The translations under genes were made by a program, and so were the position numbers. Shown one piece after another: positions 57,113 through 64,000 of a stretch of 64,000 nt of DNA; position 1 is the stretch's first letter; each line of letters opens with the position of its first letter. Source of the DNA: Roseococcus pinisoli. Its GTDB lineage: Bacteria > Pseudomonadota > Alphaproteobacteria > Acetobacterales > Acetobacteraceae. The notes beneath the pieces are model-generated. The model was not told the origin of the DNA. It saw only the letters and a list, made by a program, of their open reading frames with translations, and ran no database searches. The stretch lies in the NCBI RefSeq assembly GCF_018413645.1, contig NZ_JAHCDA010000001.1, positions 1,550,001 to 1,614,000 of the forward strand, in the 5' to 3' direction.

Positions 57113-59584
57113 TCAGGCGCGCAGCGTCGCGCCCGTCGCCTTGGCCGCGGCCGCGACGATCTTCGCGCCGATGGCCTCGATCTCCTGGTCCGTCAGCGTC
57201 TTCTCGCGCGGCTGCAGCGTCACCTGCAGGGCGAGGCTGACCTTGCCCTCCGGCAGGCGCTCGCCCGCATAGCGGTCGAAGAGCACGACGTCGGTGATCA
57301 GCGTGCGCTCGGAGGCCGCGACGGCGCGCAGCAGCTTGTCGGCCGGCACGTCGGCATCCACCAGGAAGGCGAAGTCGCGGCGCAGCGGCTGCAGGGCCGA
57401 GAGCTCCGGCGCGGCCTTCTTGCGGCGCTTCGGCTCGGGAATGGCATCGAGGAAGAGCTCGAAGCCCACCGAGCCGGCGGGCAGGTCCAGCGCCGCGCAG
57501 AGGCGCGGATGCAGCTGGCCGAACTGCGCGAGCACGACCTTCGGCCCCTGGCGCAGCATGCCCGAGCGGCCGGGATGATAATGGCCCGGCGCATCGGTCG
57601 TGACCTGCAGCGCCGCCATCGGCACGCCCAGTGCCTCCAGCACCGCCAGCACGTCGCCCTTGGCGTCCAGCGCATCGACCGGCCGCGCGGGCATCGCCCA
57701 GTTCGCCGGCGTCTGGCCGGCGCGCAGCCCGCAGGCCATAGCGAGCTGCCCGGCCGGCGTCGTGTCGCGATAGCCGCCGCCGACCTCGGACAGCGCCACG
57801 TCGGCGAAGCCGCGCGCGGCGTTCTGCGCCGCCGCCAGCGCGAGCGAGGCGAGCGGCGTGGGCCGCATCTGGTCGAGATCCGAGGCAATCGGGTTCTCGA
57901 GGTGCAGCGAGGCCGGCGTCTCGCCGAACATCGCGGCCACGCGCGTCTCGAGGAAGCCGTAGGTCACGGCATCCTGCAGCCCCCGCGAGGCCAGGACGCG
58001 GCGGGCCAGCACGGCGCGGACCTGCTTCGCGCCCAGCGAGGGCAGCGGCACCGGCGAGGAGACGGGCAGCGAGACCGAGGGCACGGCATCCAGCCCGCCG
58101 AGGCGCAGCACCTCCTCCACCAGATCGCATTCCGCCTCGACGGCGGCGCAGCCCTCGGCCGCGACGCGCGCGCGCTCGGGCGCCAGCGTCGGATCCTGGT
58201 CGAGCACGATGTGGGCCGCGACGTCGTTGCGCCAGGACGGCACGGCCACGGTCAGCCGGTCATGGCCACGGGCGGTGACGGCAAAGCCCAGCCGCTCCAG
58301 CCGGCCCTCGACCTCGTGCGGCGGCAGCATGAGGCCACCGAGGCCCGACAGCCGCTCGAAGCGCAGCGTCGCCTCGCGCCGCCACAGCGGCTCGGAGCCC
58401 GCCTCGCTGACGGTGGAGGGCTCGCCGCCGCAGAGCTCGATGATCATCGCCGTGGCGGCGTCCAGCGCCGCCGGCAGCAGCGCCTGGTCGACGCCGCGCT
58501 CGAAGCGCGCGCGGGCATCGGTGAAGACATTGTGCCGGCGCCCGCTGAGCGCGATGCGCACGGGGTCGAAGAGGGCGCATTCGATGAAGACCTCGGTGGT
58601 CGTCTCGTCGCAGCCGGAGGGCTCGCCGCCGATGATGCCGCCCAGCGCCTCGGCGCCGGCCGCGTCGGCGATGATGCCGTCCTCCTCGGTCAGGGCGTAG
58701 GTTTTGCCGTTGAGGGCCTGCAGCTCCTCGCCCGGGCGCGCCATGCGCATGGACAGGGTGCTGCCCTTCACCTTCGCCACGTCGAAGACGTGCAGCGGGC
58801 GGCCGAGCGCGAAGGTGAACCAGTTGGTCACGTCCACCAGCGCGGAGATGGGGCGCAGCCCGATCGCCGTCAGCCGGTCCTGCAGCCATTGCGGCGAGGG
58901 GCCGTTCTTCACCTTGCGGATCGCGCGGCCGAGCACCCAGGTGCAGGCGCGCGGGTCCTCGATGCGCCATTGCAGCGGCGTCTCGTAGACCGAGGCGATC
59001 GGGGGCGGGGCCCAGGGCTTCAGCGTGCCGAGCCCGGCCGCGGCGAGGTCGCGCGCCACGCCGCGGATCGCCAGGGCGTCGCCACGGTTGGGGGTGACCT
59101 TGATCTCGAGGATCGGCTCGTCGAGCCCGGCGTAGTCCACGTAGCGCGCGCCGACGGGCGCGTCCTCCGGCAGCTCCACGATGCCGGAATGGTCGTCGCC
59201 GAGGCCCATCTCCCGCTTGGAGAGCATCATGGCCTCGGACTTCACGCCGCGGATCTCGCCGACCTTCAGCGTGACCTCGGTGCCGGGGATATAGTCGCCG
59301 GGCAGGGCGGCCACGCCGACGAGGCCCGTCCGCGCATTGGGCGCGCCGCAGACCACGGAGTATTCGCGCCCGTCGCCGATATCGACGCGCAGCGAGCGCA
59401 GGCGGTCGGCATTGGGGTGCTGCACGGCCTCGATCACGCGCGCGACGCGGAAGCTGGAGAGCGCCGCGGCCGGGTTCTCGATGCCCTCGACCTCGATGCC
59501 GATGGCGTTCAGCGTGGTGGCGATCTCATCGACGCTCGCGTCGGTGTCGAGATACTCGCGCAGCCAGGAGAGTTGGAACTTCAT
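57113..59584 (-). CDS. pheT: Phenylalanine-tRNA ligase beta subunit
   Basis: An 823-residue beta subunit of the (alpha-beta)2 enzyme. Order: N-terminal EMAP/tRNA-binding domain (~40-150), B3/B4 editing domain (~215-385), B5 DNA-binding-like domain (~405-500), a catalytic-like core and the C-terminal FDX-ACB anticodon-binding domain (~725-823). In B5, about 28 extra residues lie between VPSWRNDV and DLVEEVLRL compared with E. coli. pheS is 1 bp upstream, so the two are coupled. Confidence 0.97.
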   Translation of the reverse strand: MKFQLSWLREYLDTDASVDEIATTLNAIGIEVEGIENPAAALSSFRVARVIEAVQHPNADRLRSLRVDIGDGREYSVVCGAPNARTGLVGVAALPGDYIPGTEVTLKVGEIRGVKSEAMMLSKREMGLGDDHSGIVELPEDAPVGARYVDYAGLDEPILEIKVTPNRGDALAIRGVARDLAAAGLGTLKPWAPPPIASVYETPLQWRIEDPRACTWVLGRAIRKVKNGPSPQWLQDRLTAIGLRPISALVDVTNWFTFALGRPLHVFDVAKVKGSTLSMRMARPGEELQALNGKTYALTEEDGIIADAAGAEALGGIIGGEPSGCDETTTEVFIECALFDPVRIALSGRRHNVFTDARARFERGVDQALLPAALDAATAMIIELCGGEPSTVSEAGSEPLWRREATLRFERLSGLGGLMLPPHEVEGRLERLGFAVTARGHDRLTVAVPSWRNDVAAHIVLDQDPTLAPERARVAAEGCAAVEAECDLVEEVLRLGGLDAVPSVSLPVSSPVPLPSLGAKQVRAVLARRVLASRGLQDAVTYGFLETRVAAMFGETPASLHLENPIASDLDQMRPTPLASLALAAAQNAARGFADVALSEVGGGYRDTTPAGQLAMACGLRAGQTPANWAMPARPVDALDAKGDVLAVLEALGVPMAALQVTTDAPGHYHPGRSGMLRQGPKVVLAQFGQLHPRLCAALDLPAGSVGFELFLDAIPEPKRRKKAAPELSALQPLRRDFAFLVDADVPADKLLRAVAASERTLITDVVLFDRYAGERLPEGKVSLALQVTLQPREKTLTDQEIEAIGAKIVAAAAKATGATLRA

Positions 59585-59585
59585 C

Positions 59586-60662
59586 TCACACGCCCTCGTG
59601 CAGCGTGGCGGGGGAAAGCGGGCTGGTGCCGTAATGGCTCAGCCAGCGGCTATCGGCCTCGAAGAAGGGGCGCAGGTCGCTCATGCCATGTTTCAGCATG
59701 GTGATGCGCTCGATGCCCATGCCGAAGGCGAAGCCCTGCCACTCGCGCGCATCAAGCCCGCAATTGGCCAGCACGCGCGGATGCACCATGCCGCTGCCCA
59801 GGATCTCCAGCCAGTCGGTGCCGGCGCCAAGCTCGCCCGTCTTCCGGTTCCAGCCGATATCGACCTCCATCGAGGGCTCGGTGAAGGGGAAGTAGCTGGA
59901 GCGGAAGCGCACCGGCAGCGTCGCGATGCCGAAGAAGGTGCGCAGGAAGTCGGTCAGGCAGCCCTTGAGGTGGCCGAGGGTGATGCCGCGGTCGATCACC
60001 AGCCCCTCCACCTGGTGGAACATGGGCGAATGCGTGGCGTCATGGTCCGAGCGATAGGTGCGGCCGGGCGCGATGATGCGGATCGGCGGTTCCTGGCCGA
60101 TCATGGTGCGGATCTGCAGCGGGCTGGTCTGCGTGCGCAGCACGGTGCGGCGGCCGTCCACCAGGCCGGGCAGGTAGAAGGTGTCCTGGTCCTGCCGTGC
60201 GGGATGATGGTCGGGGATGTTGAGCGCGGCGAAATTGTACCAGTCGCCCTCGATGTCCGGCCCTTCGACGACCTTGAAGCCCATGGAGCCGAAGATCGCC
60301 GTCAGCTCCTCGATCGTGCGGTTGATCGGATGGATGCCGCCCACCCCGCCCGGCGCCGCAGGGCGCGGCGGCAGGGTCATGTCGAGCTTCTCGGCGGCGA
60401 GGCGGGCGTCGAGCGCGGCGGCGTCGAGCACGACGCGGCGGGCCTCGATGGCGGCCTCCAGCTGGTTCTTCAGCGCGTTCACGGCCGCGCCGCGCTCCTT
60501 GCGCTGGTCGGCGGGGATGGCGCCGAGGCCCTTGAGCAGCGCCGTCAGCGCGCCCGACTTGCCCAGCACGCTGACGCGCACCGCGTCCAGCGCGCGCAGG
60601 TCGGTGGCGGCGGCGAGTTCCGTCTCGGTGCTGGCCGCGAGGGCCGCGAGATCATCCGTCAT
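59586..60662 (-). CDS. pheS: Phenylalanine-tRNA ligase alpha subunit
   Basis: A 358-residue catalytic subunit: N-terminal coiled coil (~1-85) that binds tRNA, then the class-II core with motif 2 in RTYRSDHDATHSPMFHQVEG, motif 3 GMGIERITMLKHGMSDLR, and the Phe pocket near FRSSYFPFTEPSMEVDIG. The A294-equivalent Ala/Gly region FGMGIERI is normal. It is first in the pheST operon; the 140-bp gap to rplT upstream holds a terminator and presumably the pheST promoter. Confidence 0.98.
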   Translation of the reverse strand: MTDDLAALAASTETELAAATDLRALDAVRVSVLGKSGALTALLKGLGAIPADQRKERGAAVNALKNQLEAAIEARRVVLDAAALDARLAAEKLDMTLPPRPAAPGGVGGIHPINRTIEELTAIFGSMGFKVVEGPDIEGDWYNFAALNIPDHHPARQDQDTFYLPGLVDGRRTVLRTQTSPLQIRTMIGQEPPIRIIAPGRTYRSDHDATHSPMFHQVEGLVIDRGITLGHLKGCLTDFLRTFFGIATLPVRFRSSYFPFTEPSMEVDIGWNRKTGELGAGTDWLEILGSGMVHPRVLANCGLDAREWQGFAFGMGIERITMLKHGMSDLRPFFEADSRWLSHYGTSPLSPATLHEGV

Positions 60663-60730
60663 CGGTCTCTTACCCCAAGCGTGATGGGCGAAGGCGCGAA
60701 GGCGCCGGAGGCCTGAATCACGCGGTCATC

Positions 60731-60775
60731 GAAAATGAAAAAGGGCCGCCCACGCTTTCGCGCAGCGGCCCTTCC
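60731..60775 (-). terminator. Intrinsic terminator of rpmI-rplT
   Basis: On the minus strand a 9-bp stem AAGGGCCGC / GCGGCCCTT (plus 60765-60773 and 60741-60749) is followed by TTTTTCATTTTC. This is the most classical rho-independent terminator in the window and lies 30 bp after the rplT stop. Confidence 0.8.
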
Positions 60776-60804
60776 GAAACGATTAGCTAACCCGGAGCCG
60801 TAGT

Positions 60805-61170
60805 TCAGGCGGCGGGGGCGAGCGCTTCCTTGGCCTTCTCGACGACGGCCGCAAACGCTGCAGGCTCGTCATAGGCCAGGGCGGCGAGGACCTTCCGGTC
60901 CATCTCGATGCCCGCGGCCTTGATGCCGGCGATGAACTGGGAATAGGTCATCCCCTGCTCACGGACGGCGGCGTTGATGCGCTGGATCCAGAGGCCGCGG
61001 AAATCGCGCTTCTTGTTGCGGCGGTCGCGATAGGCGTACTGGAGCGCCTTCTCGACGCGCTGCAGGGCCGCGCGATAGGTGGTGGAGCTGCGCCCCACGT
61101 AACCCTTGGCGAGGTCCAAAACCTTCTTGTGGCGGGCATGGGCGGTAACGCCGCGCTTGACACGAGCCAT
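60805..61170 (-). CDS. rplT: 50S ribosomal protein L20
   Basis: Large-subunit assembly protein of 121 residues. Typical N-terminus [20 protein letters not shown] followed by the [20 protein letters not shown] block, and an Ala-rich C-terminal tail. It follows rpmI after 21 bp. infC, the usual first gene of this operon, is not upstream here. Confidence 0.98.
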   Translation of the reverse strand: MARVKRGVTAHARHKKVLDLAKGYVGRSSTTYRAALQRVEKALQYAYRDRRNKKRDFRGLWIQRINAAVREQGMTYSQFIAGIKAAGIEMDRKVLAALAYDEPAAFAAVVEKAKEALAPAA

Positions 61171-61191
61171 TTGTCTTCTCCTTCCCGGGTC

Positions 61192-61398
61192 TTAGCGCGA
61201 CAGGCCGTACGGCAGCCAGTTCATGACCGTCTTGGCATCCTGCGGCTCGAGCACCTGGGAGCCGCGGTTCTGGCGCTTGGCCTTCTGGCTGCGGTTGGAG
61301 AGCATGTGCCGCTTGCGGCCCGGGCCGGCCATGACCTTGCCGGTACCCGTGATCTTGAAGCGCTTCTTCGCGCTCGAGGTCGTCTTCATCTTGGACAT
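61192..61398 (-). CDS. rpmI: 50S ribosomal protein L35
   Basis: A 68-residue ribosomal protein: [20 protein letters not shown], then [25 protein letters not shown] lies about 6 nt before the ATG (a second ATG two codons later is the more usual family start). First gene of a two-gene operon with rplT. Confidence 0.97.
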   Translation of the reverse strand: MSKMKTTSSAKKRFKITGTGKVMAGPGRKRHMLSNRSQKAKRQNRGSQVLEPQDAKTVMNWLPYGLSR

Positions 61399-61564
61399 TG
61401 GGCCCTCCTGTCGGTGGGTTGGCGCTACCCCGGCGACCGCACCATGCGGCGGGGGCGAGCTTCCCCGACCGGGCTGTCCAGGGCCTCGGTGCGGGAGGCG
61501 GGTGTTTAGACGCGTGCCCGGGCGAAGTCCAGAGGCCCCGGGAAGGAAAGCGCCCCGTCCCCTC

Positions 61565-62497
61565 TTAGGGCCGGACCACGGGCGCGAGGGGGCCGGCGAT
61601 GGGAGCCAGCACGTCGGCGGTGGCCCCCGCGGCGGCCGGCAAGGGCGCCAGGATGGGCGTTATCGCCTCGGCATGCGGCAGGACCGGCGTGGTGGCGGGA
61701 GCGGGAGCCGCGGCCGGAGCGGCCGGGGCAGGCGGGGTGGCGGGCGCGGGGGCCTCCGGCGCGGCTGGCGCAGGCGCCGGCGCGGAAGCCGTGCCGGCGA
61801 TGGGAGCGAGGCCGGTGTCAGGGGCGGCGGCAGGCGGTGTCTCGCCCGGCGCGGGGGGAACGGCGCCGCCGGGGCCGGGCGGCGCCAGGTTGGGCAGACT
61901 TTCGGACAGGGGCGCCTCGGGAAGCGGGGCGGTCCCGGCAAGGGACGGTGCCGCCGGGGTGGAATCCGGACGCGGAGCAGCTGTGCGGCGCGGGGCAGGG
62001 GCCGGCTGCGGCGCGGGGTCGGTCTGGCTGTCGGTGTAGTCCGCCACGATGCGGGCCTGGGCGCCGGCGATCACCAGCACGCGGGTTCCGAGAGGGATCG
62101 CCTCCTGGTCGCGCTGGGTGACGGAGATCAGCTCGCCATTGGTCTTGCGGACGATGTACTCGATGGCGTTGGTATTGGCCGAGGTCCGCTCGGCGGTGGT
62201 GCCGACCAGCCCGCCGACCAGCGCGCCGCCGACGGCGCCGAGAGCGGTGCTCACGGAATTGCCGGCCGCCGCCGCACCGCCGATGGCGCCGCCTGCCGCC
62301 GCGCCGGCCGCGGCCCCGGTGGAGCCGTCCGCCGTCACGGCCACGCGGCGTGAGCCGGCGATGATGCCCTGCTGGACGGGATTGGCCTGCTGGACCGCGC
62401 GGGCGGCGTATTCATCGGCGGAATAGGTCGGTGCGCAGCCCGCGAGGACGGCGATCAGGAGGAGGGGAGCTGCCAAGCGGGGCGACAAACTTCTCAT
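61565..62497 (-). CDS. Glycine-zipper outer-membrane lipoprotein with Pro/Ala-rich tail
   Basis: A 310-residue lipoprotein: signal with lipobox LAGC near residue 21, then a SlyB/Pcp-like glycine-zipper 2TM segment (~58-105; [19 protein letters not shown] followed by [13 protein letters not shown]) and a small conserved domain ([27 protein letters not shown]) to ~155. The last ~150 residues are low-complexity Pro/Ala with no recognisable domain, which may span the periplasm or be exposed. The promoter TTGAGA-N17-TAATTC sits so close that the transcript may start at the ATG. Confidence 0.85.
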   Translation of the reverse strand: MRSLSPRLAAPLLLIAVLAGCAPTYSADEYAARAVQQANPVQQGIIAGSRRVAVTADGSTGAAAGAAAGGAIGGAAAAGNSVSTALGAVGGALVGGLVGTTAERTSANTNAIEYIVRKTNGELISVTQRDQEAIPLGTRVLVIAGAQARIVADYTDSQTDPAPQPAPAPRRTAAPRPDSTPAAPSLAGTAPLPEAPLSESLPNLAPPGPGGAVPPAPGETPPAAAPDTGLAPIAGTASAPAPAPAAPEAPAPATPPAPAAPAAAPAPATTPVLPHAEAITPILAPLPAAAGATADVLAPIAGPLAPVVRP

Positions 62498-62503
62498 GCG
62501 GGG

Positions 62504-62532
62504 GAATTAGGCCCACAACGCCCCGGTCTCAA
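62504..62532 (-). promoter_or_regulatory. Promoter of the glycine-zipper lipoprotein gene
   Basis: On the minus strand TTGAGA (plus 62527-62532), 17 bp and TAATTC (plus 62504-62509; CTAATT at 16 bp). The predicted start falls at about 62497, the first base of the ATG, with no room for a Shine-Dalgarno. Confidence 0.45.
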
Positions 62533-62628
62533 CCCTCTTGTGCACCGCAGCAGCGATCCGGGGCTGGAACTCCAGCGATTCGCGGCCGCCGCGTTCCGCT
62601 CGGACGGAACGTGCCCTATATCCCTCGC

Positions 62629-63444
62629 ATGAAGGTTCCGTTCCGCAAGATGCATGGGCTGGGCAACGATTTCGTCGTGCTCGACGCGCGTGCGACCCCC
62701 CTCCGTCTCGGCGAGGACGCCGTGCGCTTCATCGGCGACCGCCATAAGGGCGTGGGCTTCGACCAGCTCGTGACGCTGGAGGCTGCGCCGGATGCCGACC
62801 TCTTCATCCGCTTCCATAATTCCGATGGGTCGGAGGCGGGCGCCTGCGGCAACGGCACGCGCTGCGCCGCCTCGCTGGTCCTGGCCGAGACGGGGCGGAG
62901 CCACATCGCCATCCGCACCATCGCCGGCCAGCTCGCCGCCGACCTCCTGCCCGATGGCAGCGTCCGCGTGGATATGGGCCCGCCGCGGCTCGGCTGGCGG
63001 GACGTGCCCCTGGCGCGGGAGATGGACACGCTGCATGTGCCGCTCTCGGCCGAGGGCGTGTCGGACGCGGCCTGCTGCTCCATGGGCAACCCGCACGCGA
63101 CCTTCTTCGTGGAGGACCTCGACGCGCTGGACATCCCGGCCATCGGGCCCGGCCTCGAGAACGACCCCCTGCTGCCCGAGCGCGGCAATATCGGCTTCGC
63201 GCAGATCCTCTCGCGCAGCCAGATGCGGCTCGTGGTCTGGGAGCGGGGCGCGGGGCTGACCCTGGCCTGCGGCTCGGGCGCCTGCGCCGCCGTGGTGAGC
63301 GCCCGCCGGCGCGGGCTGGTGGACGCCCGCTGCGCCGTGACCGTCCCCGGGGGCGGGGACCTCGTCATCGAGCAGCGTGAGGACGGGCATGTGCTGATGA
63401 GCGGCCCTGTCGCGACGTCCTTCACGGGCGAGTTGGATCTGTGA
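62629..63444 (+). CDS. dapF: Diaminopimelate epimerase
   Basis: Converts LL- to meso-diaminopimelate for lysine and peptidoglycan. 271 residues; the two catalytic Cys are in AGACGNGTRCAA and TLACGSGACAAVV, one per pseudo-symmetric half. Start MKVPFRKMHGLGNDFVV is the family N-terminus; longer upstream reading is unlikely. It is divergent from the lipoprotein gene and 37 bp upstream of the mtaB start. Confidence 0.97.
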   Translation: MKVPFRKMHGLGNDFVVLDARATPLRLGEDAVRFIGDRHKGVGFDQLVTLEAAPDADLFIRFHNSDGSEAGACGNGTRCAASLVLAETGRSHIAIRTIAGQLAADLLPDGSVRVDMGPPRLGWRDVPLAREMDTLHVPLSAEGVSDAACCSMGNPHATFFVEDLDALDIPAIGPGLENDPLLPERGNIGFAQILSRSQMRLVVWERGAGLTLACGSGACAAVVSARRRGLVDARCAVTVPGGGDLVIEQREDGHVLMSGPVATSFTGELDL

Positions 63445-63481
63445 TCCCGTCCGATCGCCAGAGCGCCGAAGGCGCGCCGGC

Positions 63482-64000
63482 GTGAATCGGCCGGGCGAGC
63501 CTGCCGCCGACACGCTGACCTTCGGCTGCCGGCTCAATATCGCCGAGAGCGAGACCATGCGCGCGCTCGCCGCGCGGGCCGGCTTCGCCGATGCACTGAT
63601 CGTCAATACCTGCGCTGTCACCGGCGAGGCCGAGGCCCAGGCCCGGCAGGCCATCCGCCGCGCCGCGCGCGAGCAGCCGGGGCGGCCCATCCTGGTCACC
63701 GGCTGCGCCTCCCAGATCGCGCCGGGCAAATGGGCCGGGCTGCCGGGCGTCGTCCGGGTCATCGGCAACGGCCAGAAGCTCGATCCGGCCGCCTGGTCGG
63801 CCGAGGTGGCGCCCATCCTGCGGGAGACGCCGATCGGCATCGCGGCCGGCGGGGCGACGCGGGCCTTTCTCGCCGTCCAGCAGGGCTGCGACCACGCCTG
63901 CACCTTCTGCATCATCCCCCAGGGCCGTGGCCCGGCCCGGGCCATGCCCATTGCCGAGGCCGTCTCCGCCGTGCGCGACCTCGCCACGCGCCATGCCGAG
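63482..64000 (+). CDS. mtaB: tRNA t6A37 methylthiotransferase MtaB, 5' part only
   Basis: Radical SAM methylthiotransferase that converts t6A37 to ms2t6A37 in tRNA; 173 residues are visible and the reading frame runs off the window. The N-terminal MTTase domain has FGCRLNIAESETM with the first cluster Cys, VNTCAVTGEAEAQARQ and VTGCASQIAPGKW; the radical SAM cluster motif CDHACTFC is followed by IIPQGRGPARAMP. This GCRLN/GEAE pattern points to MtaB rather than MiaB or RimO. GTG start; FGC begins unusually early, so the N-terminus is short. Confidence 0.9.
   Translation, partial: MNRPGEPAADTLTFGCRLNIAESETMRALAARAGFADALIVNTCAVTGEAEAQARQAIRRAAREQPGRPILVTGCASQIAPGKWAGLPGVVRVIGNGQKLDPAAWSAEVAPILRETPIGIAAGGATRAFLAVQQGCDHACTFCIIPQGRGPARAMPIAEAVSAVRDLATRHAE

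Noticed and set aside
57509-59704. A 731-codon open frame antisense to pheT
   Set aside because: Same reasoning: opposite a complete essential gene with all its motifs; the translation is His/Arg/Gly-rich without domains.

Overview
This window reads as chromosomal DNA of a high-GC alphaproteobacterium, most likely an acetic-acid-bacteria relative (Acetobacteraceae, Roseomonas-like). That placement is inferred from very G/C-rich third codon positions, the order bolA / J-domain protein / cobS / cobT, a RibB with a degenerate RibA tail, a zinc-less L36, and protein flavour; no database was searched. Almost all of it is core metabolism. I see no transposase, integrase, phage gene, CRISPR array, tRNA or rRNA.

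Layout. 1-4666 (minus): a surface-glycan cluster, with a CapD/FlaA1-type NDP-sugar dehydratase cut by the window edge, two GT4 glycosyltransferases and a DegT-type aminotransferase. 4837-7695: secB, DUF2889, rnk, bolA and an unusual J-domain protein. 7784-11771: cobS and cobT (aerobic cobaltochelatase) and a secreted phytase-like esterase. 11864-15642: rpmB, a small unknown gene, an Atm1-type ABC exporter, a tiny lipoprotein and a Nudix hydrolase. 15666-21264: a class II aldolase divergent from a TRAP transporter (SBP, DctQ, DctM), then a YadG/YadH-like ABC exporter. 21360-26383: M20 amidohydrolase, peroxiredoxin, YqgE/AlgH, PA0069-type radical SAM protein, YggS, TlpA-like thioredoxin. 26399-30761: argH, lptM, rpmJ, a YkvA-like protein, ubiB and a secreted protein.

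30897-39694: glycolate oxidase glcD-glcE-glcF, a Bug-type binding protein, a TPR protein, a DhaK-DhaL fusion kinase, a lipoprotein alpha/beta hydrolase and rpiB. 39811-46565: glyA, then a tightly overlapping nrdR-ribD-ribE-ribBX-ribH-nusB-thiL operon, making riboflavin and finishing thiamine diphosphate. 46677-52642: an MHS-family transporter with a large periplasmic insertion, panE, an acyl-CoA ligase, dapB and a PRC-barrel protein. 52718-55839: dnaK-dnaJ. 56098-64000: an Lrp/AsnC regulator, a secreted protein, pheS-pheT, rpmI-rplT, a glycine-zipper lipoprotein, dapF and the start of mtaB.

The most interesting signals are mostly non-coding or architectural: four tandem hairpins between the acyl-CoA ligase and panE; a foldable leader plus promoter before rpmJ; a long hairpin just before the M20 amidohydrolase; three genes whose best -10 box lies so close to the start codon that leaderless mRNAs are likely; the cysteine/histidine-bearing J-domain protein beside bolA and cobS; the MHS transporter's roughly 120-residue loop; and a roughly 30-residue insertion in PheT. 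I found no clear new defence or mobile system.
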